The notes beneath the pieces were generated by a model. It was given only the letters and a program-made list of their open reading frames with translations. It did not search any database and had not been told where the DNA came from. Shown piece by piece: positions 52,793 to 63,529 of a stretch of DNA of 64,000 nucleotides (within the stretch, counting starts at the first letter, position 1; each line of letters begins with the position of its first letter). A program made the translations under genes and the position numbers. The stretch is from positions 22,568,001-22,632,000 of the forward strand of contig NW_020825288.1 of NCBI RefSeq assembly GCF_003286085.1. The letters run 5' to 3'. The stretch is from Drosophila persimilis. Taxonomy: Eukaryota; Arthropoda; Insecta; Diptera; Drosophilidae.

Positions 52793-54431
52793 TTTAAACC
52801 TCGAAAAAAACGTAAATATACCGGTGAAAAACATTAACTTCTTTTTTTAACAGGTTTAATTTGAGTTGTTAAATGTTCCTTGTATAGATATAATAACTTT
52901 AAAAAAGACCAGTTTCTTAATATTCATGCATGCATTTTAATACGACAATGAGTTATCAATGGTTAGGTGATAATATTGGACTGTATCGAAAATATGAATA
53001 TGAAATGGATGTTTTTGTGTGATATATATCAACGGAATGACGTTTCAGAGTTCGGAGTTTTGGTTGTTCACGTTTCAAATTTAGTGTTTTATTTGCCATA
53101 ATGGGAATGGGCACATTGATAGCACAATCGATGTTTTGCTTGCTATATCGATAGATACGCGCAAATTTTAAATGTTTTCAACTGGAACAGGATGTTAACC
53201 GTTCACTGCTGCTAAAGATTTTTATTGTTCTGACGTATTCAATAAGAACTCTAATACTTGATGTATTACGTTATAGTTTGAATTATAAATTAATATCAAC
53301 CAAAAAGTCCCACTTAGTATAATAGAAAGCTTTAAATATTTAGAATGGTTTCCAGCCACGGGTTTGTTTGGAGGGCTTCCCGCCTTCGTAGAGCTCCAAC
53401 CCCTAGTCTGGGCTTAAAAAAAACGATATATTGGATCTATCCCTACTGGCGCTACAAGGAATATGCATAAATTCAGTGTATATTAATCCGTATGACTGCC
53501 ATAAACCTATTCTAATATTACTCTATATCCGCGTATGTCATTAATGTCAATAAAATCATAAAAAAAATTTCCATGTTCAATAAAAAAACAATAAAAACTT
53601 CCGAGCGCTATAATATAGTATGAATGTAATCAATAAAATCATCTGGCTGCTTCGATTCCTCCGTTTCCCCTGCTCAGGACTGATAAGCGCTTGTCTGCCA
53701 TTGAAACTAGAATATGGTTGGTTGTCTGTCGGGAATTTGCCAGAGCAGAGTCGTTTGCCCTGCGAAATTTCATTAAGCGATTAATTTGCCCACAATTCTC
53801 CCTGAAACAATATTTAATGAGTAAATATTATATTTAGGAGTGTCTTAGCTTTTGGGGGAGCAATATTAATGACAACTTCTCTCGTGCAAACAAATTGACT
53901 CTCTTCTCTTAAAGCAGCCCAGTAAAAAAAGAGAAGAGCTGTTTGCATGTATAAAAATAGCTCTTTTTAATGAATGGAATATTTGATGGATATATAATTA
54001 AATCTAATTCGATTAGCAAAGGTTTCACAAAGGTATTAAATCGACTCCAGTCCAATAAAAACTACAATGGTATCACACTCATCCCCATTAGACATTTTTG
54101 TACTCGTTCCTACGCTCTCTCTTTGTAAAGCTCTCGAAGCCCCAACGGTTTTGGCGCTCTCAGCGAGAAACAGCAACAGCTGCTGGGGTATGCGTCGCGT
54201 GTTTCGGAAGCAACAATTCCATTTCAAATGCTCCACTGCCCGTCAACGGAGCTCCATCCGCTCATTTTGTTACTGTTGGATGAGAACGCGGCGTGTGTGC
54301 GTGATTATTACGAGAGCTGCTGTATATTGTATATACCCATCAAACAAAAATCAATTCGAAGGGTGAAGTGCGTGTAGTAAAATCATAGGAGCTTATCATT
54401 CGATTAAAGACAATATCAAACGTTTCCAAGA
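52793..54431. other. Intergenic region between UBTD and CAHbeta
   Basis: A mostly AT-rich 1.6-kb region between divergent genes. It contains a DRE (53146-53153) and probably the CAHbeta promoter and leader nearer 54.1-54.4 kb. No coding exon is seen. It is a candidate position for the rearrangement junction discussed in the findings. Confidence 0.45.
53146..53153. promoter_or_regulatory. DRE (TATCGATA)
   Basis: Perfect palindromic DNA replication-related element, the DREF binding site that is common in housekeeping promoters. Another ATCGAT core lies about 20 bp upstream. Confidence 0.6.
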
Positions 54432-56244
54432 ATGGAGCGCATTCTGAGAGGTGTGATGCGGTATCGTAATACGACGCGCGAGCAAATGGTCAAAGAGTTC
54501 CAGAAAGTGCGCGATAATCCAGAGGTGAGGCAAAAGTTTGTAGGTCAAGATTAGAACTAGAACCTATACCCGTGTGCGTGAAATTAGGAAATAACTTAGC
54601 TCAATTTGACATTGAGCATTCACATAAATTGTTAAATAGAGAGGCCCCAGAACATGCTTTTGCCTTGTGCAGGCCTATTATCACATATTTGTCTGGCTTG
54701 TCAGACAGTCTGCCTCTCTACCCTCTCTAGTACATACTAGAGTCTCTCGACTCACCGTTTTGTTGTAGCTTTATTTTTGGTAAACAAACATTTAAGGCTC
54801 TCTACGAACCGGTTGGTTGTCGTTGTCCAGCCCCTACCCCACTCTTTTTATTATTACGTTTTTTACGTTTTATTTTTATATACTTAAGTGATTGTTTTCG
54901 TTTCTTTTGGGGTTTGAGTTCGTGCATTGGCGGCCCTGCTAATGTATAAATTAATTTTGTTTCTGTTCTAATTGGAAATGTGGCGAATCATTGTTTTTAA
55001 GCACGAAACGAAAATACCCTATGATTGTTAACTTTAGTTAATATTTATCAGAAATAACACTACGATCAAAACTGATTGAACATTCCTTCCCAGTCCATAA
55101 AGGCTTTAGTTTATGTTTCAGGAACACGAACACGATAAGATCGTTCTTTATCTACGTTTTAGTTGGCATTATTTGTATTTTTACTACTAGAACAATAACA
55201 CTATAAATACATAATTCCCCTCCCATACATATGTTATATTCCCTGTCAATAGTTTTCCAATGATTTTGAAATTCTCTGGTGAACAGCCTTGAACCGGCCC
55301 CTCTGGTGGACACTTTGGCTATCTGCCAAGTGTGTCATAACTAGAGCACAAATGGTTTTGATTTTCCTTTAAATATATTTCACTACGCACGTACCGATAT
55401 TTGTGCTAACTCCTGATATGTTTTATCTACCAGCCCAAGGCCGTGTTTTTCACCTGCATGGACAGTAGAATGATTCCCACCAGATATACGGACACTCACG
55501 TGGGCGATATGTTTGTGGGTATGTTATATACTTGTATACCTCTATATGTTAATAATGTACTAACATACTGTTTGTTTCCCACGGATAAGTGAGGAATGCG
55601 GGAAATCTGATACCCCATGCCCAGCACTTTCAGGATGAGTACTTCAGCTGCGAGCCGGCAGCCCTGGAGCTGGGTTGTGTGGTGAACGATATCCGGCACA
55701 TCATTGTATGCGGACACAGTGATTGTAAGGCCATGAATCTGTTGTACCAGCTAAGGGATCCGGAGTTTGCTTCCAAGGTACAGATTGTGTTAGCTTTCAA
55801 GTATGAACCTTTTAACTGAATTTGTCCTGCCCCCAAATCTAGTTAAATCGACGACTCTCTCCGCTGCGTTCATGGCTCTGCACGCATGCCAACACCAGTC
55901 TGGAGAAATTTCAGGAATGGCACGATGCTGGAATGAAAGATCCCATATTTTTCTCTTCCGAAACGCCCCTTCGTCGTTTCGTGGCCTACATAGACTCGGA
56001 GAAAAAGTTCGCCATTGAGGATAAGCTTTCCCAAATCAATACGCTTCAGCAGATGTCGAACATTGCCTCGTATGGCTTCCTTAAGGCGCGCCTGGAGTCA
56101 CATGATCTCCATATACACGCGCTTTGGTTCGATATCTATACGGGAGACATCTACTACTTTAGTCGCGGAGCCAAGCAGTTCATAGCCGTTGACGAGGACA
56201 GCGTGGATCGTCTGTCCGCTGAGGTTCGAAGGTTCTACTCGTAG
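54432..56244 (+). CDS. CAHbeta: Beta-class carbonic anhydrase
   Basis: Four exons (54432-54524, 55434-55518, 55590-55777, 55843-56244) give 255 residues, the length of the known fly enzyme (CG11967). It catalyses reversible CO2 hydration, and the Drosophila enzyme is reported to be mitochondrial. Zinc ligands are Cys39 (in CMDSR, with the Asp41/Arg43 dyad), His102 and Cys105 (in CGHSDC), all present. The RNAGN motif (61-65) lies at the active site. The first intron (909 bp) separates the 31-residue N-terminal leader from the catalytic core. The gene points rightward and converges with RagA-B, with 379 bp between stop codons. It is the only beta-class carbonic anhydrase I see here; animals other than chordates carry such genes. 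Confidence 0.95.
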
Positions 56245-56623
56245 GCCAGATATACATATGGATTTTCTGGATTATCTGTGATATGTGCAACAAAAAGTTA
56301 GGCCTTATATTGCGTACTGCATTTACAAATGACTAATTGTTAGGTTTCTTTTGTATGTATATTTATAAGTGTGTAATTTTTGTGTATATAAACTTACGGC
56401 CTACAAAGGTTCAAACTTACAAATCTAAGAAAAATCAACGAAGGAGATGGCTATATTTATATTAATCAGTAAGGGAAGCAGCAAGACTTTTCGGGGAGGG
56501 GGCGGCACCCTGGGCGCTTCGATGTGTGCACAACAACAGACAGTGGGGCATTGTCTTTTGAAACAGAATAAACAGGCAGAGCAGGCACGGGGAAACAGAA
56601 AACAACGAATCAGCGCGGCGTCA

Positions 56624-57743
<1,120 letters not shown>

Positions 57744-57849
57744 TTTGATTTTAATATTTTCAATTCTCACTTCAAATCAACAATAAAAACAAATAGAAGG
57801 GCGGGGGGTGGGAGCACATATGTCACTCACCGATGACGATAACAGTGAC

Positions 57850-57860
57850 CAGTGTGACCG
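57850..57860 (-). promoter_or_regulatory. Motif 1 (M1BP site) of RagA-B
   Basis: Minus-strand CGGTCACACTG, 107 bp upstream of the RagA-B ATG and in sense. A GGTCAC half-repeat immediately follows. Confidence 0.75.
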
Positions 57861-58181
57861 TAGTACCACAATTTGCTAAAAAAAAAGAAAACACACTAGT
57901 TCTTGTAAGGCGGTACATTTTTAAATTGCGCACTTCTTTTGTTACACATCCCAGGGCTATGTACTTCCCAAGACCTCAGGTCGCACAATATACCAACTAA
58001 TTGGACATCTCGGACCAATTCAAAAAACAAAAGTAACCGACAATAAAAAACTGCAAACGATGACTGGCTAGCGGGCCTTCCCCCAAAGAAAACAAAGCTT
58101 CGTAACAACTTATAAATTCAAAAATCAAATTTCATCTGATCTGTATCATGTTCAACAATATTCACTGAATTCATTTTTTAA

Positions 58182-59452
58182 TCACTCCTGATCATTCTCA
58201 CTGGTACGATGCTTTCGCAGCACATGCCGTTTCATATGATGCTTCTCCCTGAAGGCCATCACGCAATGGGGACACTTGTAGGGTCGGTCGTCTGTGTGGC
58301 GTCTTCGGTGCTTGCAGAGATTTTTGTTATCGGCAAAGGCGTGTTGGCATTCGGGACATTTGTAGGGCTTTTCCCCCGTATGTATGCGAATGTGGATTTT
58401 TAGAGTCTGTTTGGAGCGGAATGAAGATGCACAGAAGGCGCAGGTGTGCGGTCTTTCGCCAGTGTGAGAGAGAGTGTGGACTTTTAGTGCAGTCTTGTTG
58501 TGGAATCCAACCTCGCAGTGCGTGCACTTGTGTGGGCCGGTGCCAGGCTTATTAGATTCCTCCTCGGTGTGGCTGAGCATGTGCTCCTTGAGATAGTAGT
58601 TATGGACAAAAGTTTGCGGGCAGTGAGTGCATTTGAAGGGGCGATCCTCCTCCAGCAGGCATTTATGGTTGGTTCTATTTTGGCTTGTGGCAAAGCTCTT
58701 CATGCATAGGGGGCATTGATATGGTCGTTTGCTCTTGTGGACAGTCATGTGTACGTCAAGATCCGTCTTAAATAGGAAACGCTGTTCGCAAGTTTGGCAA
58801 ATGTGGGACCTAGTGTGAATTCTGTGGAGGAAAACAGATACTCTGAATCATGAATCAATCAATTCATGAATCAATTCTGAAATTAAACTCACTTCATATG
58901 TTCATCAAGATTTCTTTTACGCTGGAACTGCTTGATGCAGAGGTCGCACTTAAAAGCCTCTTTGTTAGTTTCCTGTAGCTGCTTGCGGGCTCCAGAGGTC
59001 AGTCTTTTCTGTCTTTTCTCTTCAACTTCTATTTTTGGAGATTTCTGTTCAACTATTGGCTTCTCCAGCTTCAGCTTGACTTCCGTTTCAGCGTCAAACA
59101 TATCTTCAACAATGAAACTTTCTTCCTCGAACTCTATCGTATCCAGCATGGGTTCCATCTTGATACTCAGTAATTCCTGATGGGATTGCGTTTGAATCGC
59201 CAGATAAAATTCCTCGTGACTCCTTTCACATCTTCGCTTGAAGCGATACGAGCTTTGGGCATTGAGGATACAGGACATGCATATGTTTTGGGGAAGCTCA
59301 TCCCCGGGTTCGATCTTTACGTCGGCACATGCCATTACCATGTCGGCGAGAATCGGTTCCATTTCCCCCTCCCATTGGCGACGCTCGCGCTCGTCAAATA
59401 TGCCGAATAAAGTCACGGAATGCGACCTGCAAATTCGACATAGTTCGTCCAT
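58182..59452 (-). CDS. ZAD-domain C2H2 zinc-finger protein
   Basis: Two exons (59452-58893 and 58821-58182) give 399 residues. I start at ATG 59452 because the frame further upstream opens only at GTG. Residues 5-75 form a ZAD domain with zinc ligands Cys5, Cys8, Cys58 and Cys61. An acidic linker rich in Glu follows. From about residue 187 there are eight C2H2-type fingers, mostly joined by TGERP/TGEKP-like or related linkers. The third (YQCPLCMKSFATSQNRTNH) lacks a second His and ends HKC, so it may be non-canonical. ZAD-ZNFs are insect nuclear DNA-binding factors. The ZAD mediates dimerisation, and family members act in transcription, chromatin architecture and heterochromatin. I do not recognise the orthologue. 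A sense Motif 1 lies 92 bp upstream of the ATG. Confidence 0.9.
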
Positions 59453-59543
59453 CCTTTTGGCACAAACCACGTTACTTATTGCCTTTAAACATTGAAAAAG
59501 AGGGCCGTAAAAGCTATAATTTTGTTTGTTGATATTTTTTGAT

Positions 59544-59554
59544 CAGTGTGACCG
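59544..59554 (-). promoter_or_regulatory. Motif 1 (M1BP site) of the ZAD zinc-finger gene
   Basis: Minus-strand CGGTCACACTG, 92 bp upstream of the ATG and in sense. It is followed by the Motif 6-like array. Confidence 0.75.
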
Positions 59555-59600
59555 CGGCAGCGATAAAATATACCGTCCGACCCTCAGAAATATACCGTGT

Positions 59601-59748
59601 CATTTTAAAAATATACCGAAAATATACTGACGATTTCAAGATATATTTTACCTATTCCTCGTTTTTGATATTCCGTGGATTATTACAAACTATATAGAAC
59701 ATTTAGCTATGTCCACATCATTTTATCTTATTAATGAATCTATTTTCC
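59601..59748. repeat. Diverged direct repeat, copy A
   Basis: Aligns by eye with copy B at 59974-60103. Shared strings in the same order include ATATACCG, GACGA.TT, TATTCCTC, TTTTGAT.TTCC, ATTAC.A.CTA, ATAGA.CATTTAGCT and AATGAATC. The copies are clearly diverged, so the duplication is old. Confidence 0.5.
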
Positions 59749-59973
59749 AAGCGATTAGTTTTTTTTAAACATTTGCTTTTATTGCATTTTGACTAAAAAA
59801 ACGCTTAAACAAAATAGTTCAACAAAAAAAAAAACAGTTGCAATGTTCCTGGAATTTGAAGACATAATGCTTGTGCACCCTAAGTCGATATCCAAGTACA
59901 TGGAATGGGACTCATTGTTGTGAACCGGTTATTAGCGATTCATACCCGATTCAAATAAATAACGAAATATACG

Positions 59974-60103
59974 GTATTATTTTGAAAATATACCGACGAA
60001 TTATTCATATTCCTCAATTTTGATCTTCCATCGAATATTACCAGCTAAATAGACCATTTAGCTTTGCCCACATAGCCTTATGCGATTGATGAATCAATTT
60101 TCT
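59974..60103. repeat. Diverged direct repeat, copy B
   Basis: Second copy of the segment described at 59601-59748, about 370 bp to the right and in the same orientation. Confidence 0.5.
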
Positions 60104-60519
60104 ACTTAACTGGCCTATTCTATACCTATACCGTCGGTTCAATTTTGACCTCAAATTATACCGAAAAGTATTAAAAATACGTAAATGGTCACCCTGGACC
60201 GCGGGCTCATTCCTTGTATTAACCCACTTGACCCCCCCTCTATTCAAAGAAGTTAACAACTTTAGTTAAGCTAATAGCCATACAGTTAAACATATATATA
60301 TTCCACGGAAAATATTATTATACCGATATACCGTAAGTAATATTCACTAAATAAACATTAAATTCAATTTCGACGTCAATATATATATCAATGAATAGAT
60401 ATTTTGTAAGCACTATAAAGCGCGCGTTACGCTTCAGATTTGAATCGAATCCAATTGAATTAAAAATTATACATTTTCCTTATCACTGTTTGTTGCCATT
60501 GAAACATGAACCGTGAAAC

Positions 60520-61327
60520 ATGTCCCAGCTAATATTTTTGCTGCTGGTTTGCCATGTCTTGCCACATGGATGTGAACAGGATCAAAAGGTGTTGCTTATA
60601 TTGTAGGTTCTGTGATTAATATTAACAAGCTACCGTTATCCCCATAGCGCCTAAAAATGACCGTTCTGTACGAGGTTTTGTGTGTGGATTCTGTAGATTA
60701 TTTGACAAGTTTGTTACCTGTTTTCAAAAAGTTAAATGGATACATTGACCTCCAGTTGGTTCCCTACGGCAAAGCTTCGGTAAGTGAACACTATTGTTTA
60801 TGAACAATATTTGAAAAGATCTCTCTCTCTCTCTCTCTCTCTCTCTTCCCACCAGCATGGAGGAACAGTTTGCCAACATGGTCCTAAAGAATGTAAGGGA
60901 AATAGAATTCAGGATTGTGCTCTTCATACCGACATGACCCAATTAGAAAAATTGAGCTACGTCACTTGTCAGATAACAAACAGAAAATTGGTAACTAAGA
61001 TAGATACAAAATGCATCAAATCATCGGCCATCAAGAGGTATATTACTGAATGTATGGGTCGAAATGGCCGGTCGAGGACATATCAGAAACAATCCGAGAG
61101 AATCACCAACATGTACGAGTTCGATCAAATTCCGGCCATAATATACAATGATGTAGGTACTATCATCATTGAGAATATAGTTTTTATAATGTTTCAACAA
61201 TTTTTTCAAGGATTTCGATGAAAGTCTACAAGATGAGGCCACTGATAAACTCAAAAAGAGTATATGCAGGGCCATAGTGGAAACTGGAATCGAAGAGCCA
61301 ACATACTGTTTTAAAAATAAGCATTAA
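60520..61327 (+). CDS. GILT-family thiol reductase-like protein, copy 1
   Basis: Four exons (60520-60588, 60648-60779, 60856-61152, 61211-61327) give 204 residues. A hydrophobic signal peptide (MSQLIFLLLVCHVLPHG) comes first, so the protein is probably secreted or lysosomal. The thioredoxin-like active site is Cys35-Val-Asp-Ser38, i.e. CxxS. The GILT signature CQHGx2ECx2Nx4C is complete at 73-88. GILT enzymes reduce disulfides in lysosomes; fly GILTs take part in antibacterial defence. The Asn- and Lys-rich C-terminal third is much more diverged than in copy 2, which suggests relaxed or specialised evolution. Intron 2 ends in a (CT)n tract that serves as the polypyrimidine tract. The gene stands head-to-head with the ZAD-ZNF gene and 0.7 kb upstream of copy 2. 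Confidence 0.88.
60820..60847. repeat. (CT)n tract at a splice acceptor
   Basis: Thirteen CT units directly before the acceptor of GILT copy 1 exon 3. Length variation here could alter splicing strength. Confidence 0.85.
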
Positions 61328-62022
61328 ATTGTATTTTCACGGTAGCCGTGCAATATTGAAATATTGATATACACATCTGTAAAGTTTCAAGGCTCTTTAG
61401 TTGCAAACGTTTTTTATTCTTCTGAACATGGGAGGTGTCCGCGTGAATATAATTTTAACGGTCATATTGATATTTTTCATATGGCAAGGCATCAGGTACC
61501 ACCAGTCGTTGCTGCGAAAATTGTGCGAGCAGAGTCTTTTTCAATTGAAGCAGGTGAGAGGTTATCGATTATAGTCTTGGTGTAACGGTCTCGATATACA
61601 GCAAAAGGGGATTTACAGAATACGGTTTATCGTGTGCTAAAACAGGTCTTAAAACTGTTTACCATAGTCCCATTGTTAGCTTAAGGTGTGAATAAGGGAA
61701 TATAGTATCTGCTCGAACGAAATAAGCTGACTCAAGAAACCGGCTTGCCAGCGAGAATGCTGAAGAGAGACACCCACCGAACATGCTCTGCTGTTGTCTG
61801 GTCCGGCTTCTGGTGCTGGCCGAAAATAAGCACCAAATGTGACAAAACTGCGCTCAGTTGTTTAACTAAAATCGAATTCGACGGTCGCATAATATTGGGC
61901 TGGGCTTGGCATTCACCTGAAGGCAACCACCGCGCGCACGAACAAATAAACGGTCATTCTCGAACGGAACCCATCGAAGGCCAATCGATTTTCGCTGATA
62001 TAGCTCAAAATATTTGCCCAAC
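61328..62022. other. Intergenic stretch between the GILT copies
   Basis: No coding exon seen. It should hold the 3' UTR of copy 1 (an ATTAAA overlaps its stop codon) and the promoter of copy 2. Confidence 0.5.
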
Positions 62023-62941
62023 ATGCTAAAATTTCCCACTGCCTTGAGCATGAGTTTCCTGCTAGGGCTCATGCTGGCCGTTAGCTGCTGGGCTGAACTG
62101 GAGGAAAAGCCACGCGATAAACGTCAGGCGGATAAGGTTCTGCTCTCGATGCTATTACCTCTGAAACTCCCATGCAAACATTGATTTCTCATCCATCTCC
62201 TTAGCTGCACATCACGTTGCTGTACGAGTCCCTTTGTCCGGATAGCAGGAATTTCATGCACCAACTGGGACCCGTCCACGAGGAGCTGCAACAGTACATG
62301 GACATCCAGTTGGTGCCGTTCGGCAAGTCCCGGTCCGAGCAGGGCGGCGCCATCTTCCACTGCCAGCATGGACCCGCCGAGTGCGAGGGCAACCGTGTCC
62401 AGAGTTGTGTCATCAGCAGCACCGCCAATCAGTCGGCTCAAGTGAAATTCGTTGTCTGCCAGATGTTCGCCTTGGATTCTTCTCGCGCTGATCAGGTATG
62501 TGCGATGGTGAAAGCCGCAGCCCAGTGTGTTTGCCCAAATGATTAACAAGCCATTTACATATCCCAATGTCCCAATGTCCCAACGACCACAGTGTGCCAG
62601 CGAGGCTGGTCTCCTCACCGACGTGGACCATTGCGCAGACAGCGAGACTGGCACCAAGCTGCAGCTGCAAGCGGAGCTGGTGACCAAATCATATCAGCCG
62701 AGCTTCATTCCCACCATTGTCTACAATGGCGTAAGTACTCTCAATCTCCGATCGGCCGGCCATCGTAATCGAATGGAGCATTTAACTGGTTTCTCGTTTT
62801 CGTTTCGATTTCGTTTTCCACTTGCAACAGGTATTCAATCAGCAGCTGCAGGACCATTCGCTTCGCGATTTCCGCGGCACGGTATGCCATTTGTTGCGTC
62901 AACAAAACTTGCTGCCCAGCGGCTCCCCACTCTGCCAGTGA
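62023..62941 (+). CDS. GILT-family lysosomal thiol reductase, copy 2
   Basis: Four exons (62023-62136, 62205-62495, 62593-62730, 62831-62941) give 217 residues. A signal peptide (MLKFPTALSMSFLLGLMLAV, cleaved near SCWA) is followed by a short charged pro-region. The active site is Cys49-Pro-Asp-Ser52 (CxxS) and the GILT signature is at 91-106 (CQHG..EC..N....C). The remaining cysteines match the family pattern (VCQMF, DQCA, HCAD, TVCHL, PLCQ). It is expected to reduce disulfides in phagosomes or lysosomes and to aid antibacterial defence. Its exon structure is the same as copy 1 (same intron phase at each site), showing tandem duplication. The first donor, AAG|GTTCTG, is weak. The closest fly members are GILT1, GILT2 and GILT3; I cannot decide which. 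Confidence 0.92.
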
Positions 62942-63006
62942 AGCCCAGTCCAGTCTAGTAAATGTACATACAATGCAATGTAAAACTGCCACAACTTTGG
63001 AATGAA

Positions 63007-63012
63007 ATTAAA
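63007..63012 (+). other. Poly(A) signal variant of GILT copy 2
   Basis: ATTAAA, 65 bp after the stop codon. Confidence 0.45.
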
Positions 63013-63529
63013 TATTCAGAAACTGGTTCTCTCGGCCGCCCGTCTTAAACAAGAACATCTTACTTAGGGGACACACATATTGAAACAACGGACACAGACT
63101 TTTCAGACAATAATTTATATGGGTACATAAGATACAGTTCATCAATTACAATCCAATCGTGTAATAAATTGGTGCCTATGGCTTCTAGTAATATTTACAA
63201 TATAAATTCATTAATTTCGATGATGGGATGCGAATTGGGTAAGGATCAAATATATACTCGTATGTATAATATCGTTAGGTCTTCCTCGGACGATGAACCA
63301 ACAACAAATGACTTATCCGCTACTTGCTAGGTGATAATGGATAATAGACTACAACTAGGAATTAAATTTCTCGCACTTTTTGTATTGTATTTGTATTTGC
63401 TATGGTTGCTGACGGGTGCGCAGAAATAACAATTTGTAAACGGGTTTCCTTTGTGTTAAAGCATTCTCTCTCCCTTCCTCTCTCTCTCTCTCTCTCTCTC
63501 TCTGGGGCGGGGACGTGGGGGAGTCCACC
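63013..63529. other. Convergent 3' region at right end
   Basis: AT-rich 3' UTR or intergenic sequence between GILT copy 2 and the partial minus-strand gene. It ends in a (CT)n tract next to the partial gene's stop codon. Confidence 0.5.
63477..63503. repeat. (CT)n microsatellite
   Basis: About 13 CT units, 27 bp past the stop codon of the partial minus-strand gene and so in its likely 3' UTR. Confidence 0.85.

Larger units (their letters stand above)
59564..60335. promoter_or_regulatory. Array of Motif 6-like CGGTATA elements between ZNF and GILT genes
   Basis: About nine TATACCG (reverse CGGTATA) units occur near 59570, 59591, 59612, 59968 (opposite orientation), 59990, 60129, 60158, 60320 and 60327. 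The copy near 59609-59620 matches the Ohler Motif 6 consensus KTYRGTATWTTT on the minus strand. Motif 6 co-occurs with Motif 1 in fly housekeeping promoters, but usually as one copy. A Motif 1-like GGTCACCCTG (one mismatch), in plus orientation, lies at 60187, toward the GILT gene. Confidence 0.55.

Noticed and set aside
52996..53480. Possible transposon scar near CCCTACTGGCGCTACAAGG
   Set aside because: No terminal inverted repeats or target-site duplications could be found by eye.
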